Assembly: GCA_018257865.1 (NCBI GenBank)
Contig: JAEUBA010000086.1
Location: 62,001 to 126,000, forward strand
Direction: 5' to 3'
DNA from: Stereocaulon alpinum
Lineage: Eukaryota > Ascomycota > Lecanoromycetes > Lecanorales > Stereocaulaceae
DNA: 64,000 nt
The notes under the pieces were generated by a model. The model was not told the DNA's origin. It searched no databases and worked only from the letters and a program-made list of their open reading frames with translations. The translations under genes and the position numbers were made by a program. Shown piece after piece: positions 22,744-32,703 of the stretch; position 1 is the first letter of the stretch; each line of letters opens with the position of its first letter.

Positions 22744-24081
22744 TCACCATCTCTTTTCCGACCCACTACTGAAATCCCCTCCTCTCCGTTCCTTTTCAAC
22801 CCTCTCGTCAAACTCCCTCTGTGCCTCATCCTTCGCATAATTCCTCTCCTCTTCTGAACTCGAGAATGAGAAACTGTCTCCTGTTGTTGAGCCCTCCTGC
22901 TGTTCCTGCCGTATACCACCTCTTCTCCCTCTTGACTGTGTGGGTGCTGAACCTCCCGACGAGGCCTGCTGCTGCCGTATTCGCTCCCACACACTGCTTC
23001 CTCCGCCTCCGCTTGCATCTCCGTCATCCATCGCGCCTCTCCCACCAGTGGGACTAGCATCGTCGTAATCATCGTCGAAAGTCTTAGGTTGCCGTGAGAC
23101 TTTCTCCATCTGGAATGTCGACGCTCTATTCTCAGTCGGACTCTTCCCCTTCTCAGGCTGCGCTCTAACCTCTTGCGTTCGCATCTGGGTATCGCTCAGC
23201 ACACCACCCATCTCCCCCGCACCACTCAGTCGTCTCTGCTCTTCATCTACCCCACCATAATCCATCATAGCGCCGCCAGTAGGACTCATGTCGTCGTCGT
23301 CAGGCAAGCTCTTGGGAGCGGATTTGCCCTCTAATTTCTCCCTTCTTTCTCTCCATACATCACCCGCGCTCTTCTTCCCTTGGCCTGTCGGATCGCCTCT
23401 TCGTTCTTGCATACTAGCTCTCCTATCTCTCATCTCCTTGTTCGCTACCATCCGTAATTCCTCTGTAACTGCATGTAACCTCTGATCTTTGATCTCCCCC
23501 ACAGCACTAACAGTAGCGCCATACGCACTCACCATCATCGGCACAAATAATATGCCCAACGATACATACGCCGTCCCTCTCAGCACATGTAATATAGTCG
23601 CCTTCGCCTGCGTGCTCACACCCTGCAAGATCTCCTTCCCGCCAGCCCGCATAGCCACCCCATCCCAAAACCCCGTCCCTACCTCCTCACTCATTAATTT
23701 CCCATAAAACGGCCACCTAAACTCATTCCTCGTAGCCCACGTCCTGTAAAGCCCAGCACTAAGCCCAATCGTAGGACCATATGAAGCAATTGCGTGGCCC
23801 TTCGCTGTGTGATATGCTAAAGCTGTCATTTCCTTCTCCGAGAGGGAACGGGAGATCGCTTGTGAGGTGTAGACGTAGCGGCTTTGGATTATGTGCTGGA
23901 GGTTGGAGGTGGTGTAGCCTGTAAGGGGACCGAAGAAAGGGAGGGCATGGGGGAGGGTGGCGGTGTCGATGTGAGCGGGAAGGGGGGGAGGGTTGGTGAT
24001 TGAGTAGGAGGTGGGAGAGGAGTAGGGGTCGGCGTCGGAGGTGGGGGGGTTGTAGGTGTCCGTGGAGGTGTCGAGAGGCAT
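22744..24081 (-). CDS. Fungal protein of unknown function, one or two membrane segments
   Basis: Single-exon frame of 445 aa. Residues 1-45 are Pro/Ser/Thr rich. Residues ~55-210 are well ordered and look conserved: a helical block (SRSLSEKEMTALAYHTAKGHAIASYGPTIG broken by small residues), an aromatic Arg/Trp segment (YRTWATRNEFRWPFYG), and a hydrophobic stretch near 165-195 (AYVSLGILFVPMMVSAYGATV) that fits a membrane helix. A basic helix then leads into ~230 residues of low-complexity, Gly/Ser/Gln/charged sequence with three copies of a short (D)DMSPTGG/DASPTGG-like motif. I do not recognise the family. A role in an organelle membrane is possible from the helix pattern but not shown. It is divergent from MRE11 (432 bp between starts). 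Confidence 0.8.
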   Translation of the reverse strand: MPLDTSTDTYNPPTSDADPYSSPTSYSITNPPPLPAHIDTATLPHALPFFGPLTGYTTSNLQHIIQSRYVYTSQAISRSLSEKEMTALAYHTAKGHAIASYGPTIGLSAGLYRTWATRNEFRWPFYGKLMSEEVGTGFWDGVAMRAGGKEILQGVSTQAKATILHVLRGTAYVSLGILFVPMMVSAYGATVSAVGEIKDQRLHAVTEELRMVANKEMRDRRASMQERRGDPTGQGKKSAGDVWRERREKLEGKSAPKSLPDDDDMSPTGGAMMDYGGVDEEQRRLSGAGEMGGVLSDTQMRTQEVRAQPEKGKSPTENRASTFQMEKVSRQPKTFDDDYDDASPTGGRGAMDDGDASGGGGSSVWERIRQQQASSGGSAPTQSRGRRGGIRQEQQEGSTTGDSFSFSSSEEERNYAKDEAQREFDERVEKERRGGDFSSGSEKRW

Positions 24082-24513
24082 TGTGGTGGTTGTGGTGGGG
24101 GGCTCGGAAGGGTGTGGTGTGGAAGTTGGTGGGATTTGGTCGTTCTCAAAGGTGAGGTTGAATCATGATTGATTTGGTCTTGCCCTTGAAGAACGTAAGT
24201 GGGCGTTCCTGTGCTTCAATGGCCTGTTGATATGGAGGAGACTGAGGCTCGTGACATCAATGTCCCTTGCATAATCTAGGCATAAATTCGCGCGATCTCT
24301 CCGCGTTTATGCACGCGTCTCCCAGATGTGAAGGCTGAAGGCTGTTGGCAACATTTGATCAATATGAAGCATTGCCCATGTCAACTCCCCTCTCTCTACG
24401 ATCCTTTCTGAGCTCGACCCTTTCCAGAAAGGAGAATGCCTAGAGTCAGCAACCACCCTTTCCATACTTGAAGGGAGGAATCTACCAGCTAAAAGAATCT
24501 ATACCAATTAACC
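24082..24513. other. Bidirectional promoter region, unknown gene / MRE11
   Basis: 432 bp between divergent starts. Nothing specific recognised. Confidence 0.45.
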
Positions 24514-26847
24514 ATGCCCGGTCTCACTTGTGAGTTTGCTGTCTTAATAGACCTCCTAGAGCCGCATTCTGCTCCAATAAAGCTTGAGAATCTGCGTTAA
24601 CATTCGTTCCAGCCATAGATACAATACGTATCCTCATCTCCACAGATAACCATGTCGGTTACACTGAGCGAGACGCCATCCGTGGCGAAGATAGCTGGAA
24701 GAGCTTCCATGAGGTCATGTGTCTGGCCAAAGAGAAGGATGTGGATATGGTGCTGTTGGCCGGAGACCTGTTCCATGACAACAAGCCTTCGAGAAAATCG
24801 ATGTTCAACGTTATGCGGTCTCTACGAATGAATTGCTACGGAGAGAAACCCTGCGAGCTAGAAATGCTGAGTGATGGTAGTGAAGTGTTTCAGGGGCATG
24901 TAGTTGGAATATGTTGTACATATTGGAGGATAGCCGGCTGATGAATCGTGCAGAGCATTTGACCATGTCAACTACGAAGACCCAGACATCAATGTTGCCA
25001 TACCTGTTTTTTCGATACATGGCAATCACGATGATCCATCAGGTGAAGGCCAACTGGCAGCTCTGGACCTTCTACAAGCAGCCGGCCTTGTCAATTATTA
25101 CGGGCGAACCCCCGAGTCTGACAATATCCAAATCAAACCCGTCTTGCTACAGAAAGGGAACACAAAGCTTGCACTGTATGGCATGAGCAATGTTAGAGAT
25201 GAGCGATTGTATCGAACATTTAGGGATGGAAAGGTCAAATTCTTCCAGCCGGGTACCCAGAAGCAGGATTGGTTCAACCTGATGAGTGTTCATCAAAACC
25301 AGTAAGTCCCGAGGATATGTGACAGATCTTGTGCTAAGGTCTTTGATAGTCACGCCTACACCGACACTGGGTACCTACCAGAAAGCTTTCTCCCGGACTT
25401 TCTAGATTTGGTTATATGGGGTCATGAGCACGAATGCCTTATCGATCCCAAGTACAACGCGGAAATGAACTTTCATGTCATGCAACCAGGGTCATCAGTC
25501 GCAACATCATTAATGCCTGGCGAAGCTGTCCCCAAACATGTTGCGGTGCTAAGTGTCACAGGTAGAGATTTCAAAGTTGATACCATTAGGTTGAAGTCTG
25601 TCAGACCCTTCGTCATGAGAGAAATCGTCCTCGCAGAAGAGAAAGAAGCTATCAAACTTGCGAAAAAAGCGAGTAATAGGAGCGAGTTGACTCGGTTCCT
25701 CGAAGGCATCGTCGAAGAAATGATACAGCAAGCTAATAACGAGTGGGAAGAGGCACAGGGAGATGAAGAACAAGACGAGGATGATGAAATACCTAAGCCG
25801 TTGATTAGACTGCGAGTGGAATACACAGCGCCGGAGGGTGGCAACTTTGATTGTGAAAACCCACAACGCTTTTCGAATCGCTTCCAAGGCAAAGTTGCCA
25901 ATGTCAATGATGTAATCCAATTCTATCGAAAGAAGATGGGTGGCGCCAGGAGAGCCAACAACGCTCCAGAAATGCCAGAGGAGGCTGCGCTAGCCTCGCT
26001 AGCCATAGACTCCGTCAAGGTGGAGAAGCTGGTAAAGGAATTTCTGACAGCCCAGTCACTCACTATTCTGCCTCAAAATTCGTTCGGTGATGCAGTCAGC
26101 CAGTTTGTTGACAAAGACGATAAACACGCTATGGAATTATTCGTCGAAGAGAACCTGACCAAGCAAGTTGAATCGTTAATGAAAATGGACAACCTGGACG
26201 AGGACAATATCAGAGAGCAAATGGAGGCGGGAAAGTCTCATTTAGAAGAGTTATTTGCATCAGGTCACTTGGCAAAATTGAGGAAGGCTAAACGAAAACC
26301 CCCTCCCGCGAATTGGGACTCTGATTTGAATGGTGCGTGGGATGATCAACCAGCTGCAATCATACGGTCAGATCTGGAGGATGAGGATGAGTCCGATGCA
26401 TCTAGGCCAGCAAGCAGACCCATTACCAATGGGCGAGGCAAAGCAGCACCAAAGAAGGCTCTTGCACCGTTGAAAAAGGCCAAGGCTCCAACAAAGAATT
26501 CCAGAAGCAAGAAAAAGGTGGTTGAATCCGAGAATGAGGAAGAAGACGAAGATGTCGTTATGCTAGACTCAGACGACGATGGGAGCCAACTGTTCGTAAA
26601 GCCAGAACCACCTACACGGGGATCAAAGATGCCAGCACCAGCGAAGGTGCCCGCAACGAAACGGGCACCTGCTCGGGGAGCAGCAAGCCAGGCCAGCAAA
26701 CAGTCCCTACTGAACTTTTCTCAACCCGGTACTCAGTCTAGAGGGAAAGCTAAGAAGGCCCAAGAAATTAGCGACGATGATATCTCGGACGACGACGACG
26801 CTTTCGAGCCTGCACCGGCCGCAAGATCTGCAAGGAGTAGAAGATAA
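24514..26847 (+). CDS. MRE11: Double-strand break repair nuclease Mre11
   Basis: Nuclease subunit of the Mre11-Rad50-Nbs1 complex, which senses and trims DNA double-strand breaks. Four exons (24514-24529, 24613-24895, 24954-25301, 25350-26847) give 714 aa. All phosphoesterase motifs are visible: STDNHVGY, LAGDLFHDNKPS, SIHGNHDDP, GMSNVRDER, VHQNHHA and IWGHEHEC with its His ligands. The Mre11 DNA-binding/capping domain follows (from VSVTGRDFKVDTIRLKSVRPF to about residue 420). The C-terminus is disordered, rich in Lys, Ala and acidic Ser-Asp blocks, and ends in a short SARSRR basic tail, typical of fungal Mre11. The first exon codes for only five full residues. Intron 2 (24896-24953) needs a GC donor to restore the EVFQGAFDHVNYEDPD sequence. 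Transcribed away from the gene of unknown function upstream. Confidence 0.95.
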
Positions 26848-27907
26848 AGCGTACCACGTGTGAAGGACGGTAAGTGCAACGGCTTCTATATGATACATTT
26901 TTTATTGCGGGCGTAGCATCTACAGCATGGCGTCCGGGAGCAGGGGCTTTAGCAAGCGCTGCACTGTCTCAATTATTCAAGATCTTATGAGCTATTGAAG
27001 GATACTACGAGCTTTGAAAAGCGATGATTGTATTCTAAATCTTGTCTTCTCGACCATGTCCAATGTTCGACTTGCGTTGTGGTCTTGTTGTTCTACGATT
27101 TCTTCCGGCATCGCCACCTTATTTCCATTGCATCGAGAGCGATCAGAGATGAGAAGACGTCGGATGGATCGATGTCTATTGTTGAGATCTAGAGTTCAGG
27201 GTCTTTAAGGGTGGTACGCCTCCAACCAGCCTTGCAACCCTATTATTTAGAGCCCGTGTTAGCTGAATCTGGGGTTTTGACAAGGCTTCCGTTGGTGCGA
27301 AAGGGTTCGTCATCTCGTGTGCATCTGCGAATACGTAGACCGGCTTTTGTTCCGTCGTGACAACCGGGTGTTTGTTCTCTGCATGTCAGCTTACGGTCAT
27401 TCCAGGCTATGGTCATGGCAACCGGGTGCTTGTCATTGTGCGGGTTGGGGAGATTCCCTGGCAGATCTGCAGGGTGGGTGCAATAAGCAGCGTGCTGAAA
27501 ACTTACGGCAGGATGATGCCTTTTCTTGGCCAACATGCGCCTTTTTACAGTAAGGTAACAAAGGGTAAGGTAAGGTACTAAGGGGAACTTTATGATCAGC
27601 CACCATGCAGGTCGGGCGAAATCTAGATCTCTGCAGGCTTCCATCCATGAGACCGCCATGCGGACGAGCGTGCATGTATGCCGAGATTAGCATTTGCGAA
27701 TGAGGGGTAGCACCCCTCCTTGACTCGACTTGCGCAATGTGAATGGACACTGGCTTTTACTCCGTGTGGGGAATGACGTAAGAAGCTGCTCTATGATCGA
27801 ATTGGGGGACTCAGAGCTTCCCCGGCTGTAACTCGATGCGGAGACAGGAGAGGCCAATATAGTTTGAGATATGAAACTTCCTCTACCGCGGTATTCTATG
27901 TACATCT
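26848..27907. other. Intergenic MRE11 / aldehyde dehydrogenase
   Basis: About 1.06 kb with only short frames on both strands; none has a domain. Contains the distal promoter of the aldehyde dehydrogenase gene. Confidence 0.45.
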
Positions 27908-27913
27908 TATAAA
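27908..27913 (+). promoter_or_regulatory. TATA box candidate for the aldehyde dehydrogenase gene
   Basis: TATAAA 127 bp upstream of the start codon at 28040, followed by a C/A-rich leader. Position and context are typical for a strongly expressed fungal gene. Confidence 0.45.
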
Positions 27914-28039
27914 TCATCCATCCAATCCTACTCCACACTTTAAAAGCACTTCATACCACCATAAAGTCGACCCGACAATTGCCATTCTACCACCAATAAA
28001 CACTCGTAACACCAAAACAAACATCCAACACTACCCAAT

Positions 28040-29789
28040 ATGTCTCTCTCAGTCACCCTAGAAACGCCCCAGACAGGCAAATATGAGCAACCAACCGGAC
28101 TGTGAGTCTTTCTCCCGGAAATGCCTGTTGCCCAATAAGTCACATTGCCCTGTCTCCGCCGTACGCTCGTTGGTTCTCGTCTTCGCCATTCTTACCCCGC
28201 ACTGCACATTCCCCACCCCACCCTAGAGCCATACTGACCACAAACAAACAACAGTTTCATCAACAACGAGTTTGTGAAAGGCGTTGACGGCAAGACCTTC
28301 GAGAGCATCAACCCCTCCACAGAAAAGCCAATCGCAGCCGTACACGAAGCCACAGAGAAGGACGTCGACATTGCTGTTTCAACTGCCCGCAAGACCTTCG
28401 AGACATCATGGCGTCAAGTCACCCCAGAACAGCGAGGCCGGTATCTTGTAAACTTGGCAGATCTGTTCGAGAAGAACCTCGACCAGCTAGCTGCTATCGA
28501 GTCGCTGGACAACGGCAAGGCCTTCAGCATGGCCAAGGTCGACATTGGCATGTGCGCCAGTACCTTCAGATACTACGGTGGATGGGCAGACAAGATTGAG
28601 GGCAAAGTCATTGAAACCAACTCCGACACTTTCTCATACACCAAGCAAGAGCCAGTGAGTGCTATTCAGTTGGAGTTGTAGACATTTGGACTCTAATAAG
28701 TACACAGATCGGTGTCTGCGGTCAAATCATCCCATGGAACTTTCCCCTCCTCATGTTTGCGTGGAAGATCGGCCCAGCCATTGCCTGCGGTAACACCATC
28801 GTCCTCAAGACTGCTGAACAAACACCACTCGGCGCTCTCTTCGCCTGCAAACTCATCAAGGAGGCTGGTTTCCCTCCAGGTGTCATCAACGTCCTCTCAG
28901 GCTTCGGCAAGATCGCCGGTGCTGCCATCTCCGCGCACATGGACATTGACAAGGTCGCCTTCACTGGTAGCACCGTTGTCGGCCGTCAAATCATGAAGGC
29001 TGCCGCTGGCTCCAACTTGAAGAAGGTCACCCTCGAACTTGGTGGCAAGAGCCCCAACATTGTCTTCGACGACGCAAACATCGAGAACGCTATCTCGTGG
29101 GTGAACTTTGGTATTTTCTTTAACCACGGCCAGTGCTGCTGTGCCGGCTCCAGGATCTACGTCCAGGAGGGTATCTACGACAAGTTCGTTGAGCAGTTCA
29201 AGGCTAGGGCAGCCAAGAACGTCGTTGGTGACCCATTCGCCGCCGACACATTCCAAGGTCCTCAAGTCTCTCAGCTCCAATACGACCGGATTATGAGGTA
29301 AGCTTTTATCATCTGCTACTACTGAATATACACTAACAATTCTCCAGCTACATCGAGGCCGGCAAGAAGGAGGGTGCCAAGGTCGAAATTGGTGGTGCGC
29401 GTCACGGCAAGCAGGGATACTTCATCGAACCCACCATCTTTACCGGCGTCAGCGAGGACATGAAGATCATGCAAGAAGAGATCTTCGGCCCCGTCTGCTC
29501 CATTGCCAAGTTCAAGACCGAGGAAGACGCCATCCGCGTCGGAAACACCACCACCTACGGTCTCGCCGCCGCTGTCCACACCTCCAACCTCAACACCGCC
29601 ATCCGTGTCTCCAACGCTCTCCGCGCCGGTACCGTCTGGGTCAACCAATACAACATGCTGCACCACACTCTGCCATTCGGTGGATACAAGGAGTCTGGTA
29701 TCGGACGCGAGTTGGGTGAGGCTGCATTGGCCAACTACAGCCAAACGAAGACGGTATCGATCCGTCTGGGTGATGCTCTCTTCGGTTAA
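28040..29789 (+). CDS. aldA: NAD(P)-dependent aldehyde dehydrogenase, AldA type
   Basis: Cytosolic class-1/2-like aldehyde dehydrogenase, oxidising acetaldehyde and other aldehydes to acids; in Aspergillus the homologue AldA acts after alcohol dehydrogenase in ethanol use. Exons 28040-28101, 28255-28654, 28708-29297 and 29348-29789 give 497 aa, equal to the usual length. Cofactor motif FTGSTVVG, catalytic glutamate E264 in TLELGGKSPN, and catalytic cysteine C298 in the GQCCCAGSR box are all present, as are IPWNFPL and the C-terminal PFGGYKESGIGRELG. The first intron is 153 bp, longer than its neighbours (48-60 bp). Codon use is strongly biased to C-ending codons in exons 3-4, suggesting high expression. 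It is not adjacent to any of the alcohol dehydrogenase genes in the window. Confidence 0.95.
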
Positions 29790-32703
29790 ACGAGTGATGC
29801 ACAATTGGTGTTGCGCAAGGCAAAATTGCTTCGGATCAAGGACTAGGATGCTCGTTGGATGACCCGTTATGTATTCATGTATCTATTTAGCAAACGAACC
29901 TCTTGAAGCTGTCTTTGTGTGTACATTCCGACTTGTAGTATTCGCTTAGCCTCTGTCGCGCTGCTCTCCTATGCGCTTCTATCACTGTGTCACATCACGC
30001 TTGCTGGTCAATAAGCCGTAGTTGCTAGACTCGCATGTCACTCTGCGAAAGGAGTTTGGGGCTAGCGATGTAAGAGTGTATAGCTCGCAGGCCGCCATAG
30101 AATCAGGCGTGGTCACTTTTGCTGGGAGTGAGGGACAAGAGGCTGCGAGGTGGTGGCTTTGGGAAGGGATAAGTGGCACCGGGAGTATAGCATAGGAGGA
30201 AGGACGGAGGAGATACTTCATATTGATTCTACGTGGATGGGCATATAAGCAAGATTTTCATGTCACAGATTGATCATAGAGAACAGTAGGTGGGAGAGAA
30301 AAGTATTGCATTGATTCAGATGTGTAAAATAGCTCCCAGGCCACCCATCCACTATCACCACGACCTCACCCTCATCCCCTCCCATATCGCCCACTCTCCC
30401 CAACGGCTCAACCAGAAGCGCAGTGCATGTGTATATATGTGTAGAGGTATGAAAGCCTGTCAGACCGCCATCACCACCCACCCGCACCAGCCGACCGAAG
30501 CCAGACACCAGAAAAACGGGTCGAGATCATCGCTCAAACATCCCTCAAAGCCCCCACAGCCACCTCCGAAAAGGAGGCCACGGAGAAACGGGAGTATAAA
30601 GACGCTCACTCTTGGGCAGCGAGGCTATGAACGTCATCAGCCAGGTTGGAGATTCTGTGGCTCTTTTGAGCGAACAGTGAAGGATGTATACTATAGAATT
30701 GATTCTATGAACTGCGAGGGGGAAGGGGGGTGGTTAGTTAGTGATGGTCGAGCACGGGGGGGGAGATGGAATGGAGGTAGGGGGTGGGTTGGGGACTCAC
30801 GTATAATCGTGATTTTTTGAAAGAGGGATCGGGGCGGGTGGAAAATTTGTAGGTGTGGGAGGGCGCTAGTGGGATTTGCCGAGGCGCTAGGGAGGCACGG
30901 TTGGTACCCGGCGCGCAGGAGGAGGGTTGGGTATGACAACTTGTAGCTGCGGACGAGAGTGGAAGATTTCTTGATGGATTGCGAGGATTTGGTGTTTTGA
31001 GATGTTGAAAGCTTCGACTGTCTATATGGTTAAGCTGACTACTTCTAGGCTTCGGGCGATGGGTATCCGTGCCATGTATGCACCTCTATTGAAGAGGTAC
31101 AACGTCGAAAGCTCGCCGCTACAGGGAAATCATCCTGTCAAGCTTCAGCCGTTGGCGAGTACCCAAGCCTGGTGAGAGTGGGTTGTTGGTGAAGTACCTA
31201 GCTTGGCGAATCCTGGTCATTGTGAAGCATTTACATACCCTGACCTCGATTATTGTTAAAGAACAGCATGCCAGATGGATCTTGTGGAGAGCAATTCGCG
31301 CTCAAGAATCTTAAGAGATGATTAGGGTGAAAGACGTGGAACGGAACACACGGACTGGCCTACAGGGTTGTGAAGGCGAACATATGTTAGAAAAAGTCAA
31401 GTGCTTCGAGGGGGAGCAATCGTTGATTGGCTTCACTGGACACTACTCTCGCCAAGCGTGACTGTTCTCTTGAACCCGCCGTGAATATTCTGGTCTCTTA
31501 AGAAGGGAATGCTGCTCTAGGAGCATCGCTCATCTAGCTTCGCTGTGAGCGTGACTGTCATACTCTTGGGAAGCAGGCGATGTCAGTAGCGATAGTTGTG
31601 AAGACGTTCGGCGTCGAGCTCATGGAACCATAACATTCAATTACAATTCGCTACAACGTACTGCTCTCCAAGGCTTAAGGACTCCAGCGATATCTTAATG
31701 GGTGAGTAGCAACGAAGTTTTGGCGTGCGAAGTCAGTCAATGCCAGTCCGGAGCAATAGACCACCAGTTCCAAATCCGCTGGATCTCATTACATGTGTGC
31801 GGTAAAAGCTTTGTTCCCGTCACTTTGTGCCCTTCCCAAGTTACCGTGGATCATCCATCTCTAGGCGTTGCTCAAGCCCAGGTGCAGGCTTTTCCACTCT
31901 GCCATCTCGGCAACTCTTCGAGCTATAAGAATCGATGGAATACAACTCCGATTCAACAACGGATTCGCCAAGTGCCGTTTCCGACGGTCTGCAATGATAT
32001 CAAGGCATTCTATCGGGCAGGTATCGAGAAATCTTCTAATATGCCGTTGGTGAAGACCGGAAGCACATGTTCGAAGCGAGGGTGCAAGAAGTAGGGGGCG
32101 AATCGGTGTGAGGGGGGAAGTCAAGCAGAAGAGGGTCAGGGAAGATGCTTACGCAAAAGCAGGTGGACATCGAGGGCGCAGGGCAAAGCAAACGCTACTC
32201 ACAGTAAGAAATCGGACCATCTGGCCTTTAACACAAGAATACTTTGAGACTAGAGATCCGAAAAAGGGCCGGAAGCAGGACTGGGAAGACTACCTCATTA
32301 GAGACTTCATATGGCAGATTTTGGGGTTAGTATAATTCACTGTGTTCATGAACATTGATTGTAAGATTTGAAATAAAGCTGGTGAATACTGTTTCCCAAA
32401 CATATCCACTATGCCAATTGCAATGATCTTGAGTAACGCCTACTTTCGTAAATTTGCTAGCTTGGTGTAGTGGTCGCTAAAGCTGATGTAGGTCTTATTG
32501 GCCGGACAACGTGGGGGTGGCATGGCTTAGCTAGGCGGCACAGCCCATCAGGCTGTCGGAGAACTTATTAATTCTTCATCTCAGAGCCCAGCACCAAGAT
32601 ATTTCCATAGCTCGTGTATATTAAGAGAACTTACCGAGTCTCGACTCCGTAACCTTTCATCATCCAATTGCAAGCAGTTCGGCAAGAAAGCGAGTCGTTA
32701 AAC
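29790..32703. other. 2.9 kb without a recognisable gene
   Basis: Many short overlapping frames (for example 30290-30820 plus, 31702-32094 plus), none with a domain, signal peptide or splice pattern. Around 30720-30810 there are purine-rich G runs. No tRNA found: a TGGTGTAGTGG match near 32464 has no B box. Confidence 0.5.

Noticed and set aside
31702..32094. 130-codon plus-strand frame in the 2.9-kb empty region
   Set aside because: No domain; a minus-strand frame is open over the same bases.
32460..32530. tRNA-like A-box match (TGGTGTAGTGG)
   Set aside because: No B box and no cloverleaf could be drawn.
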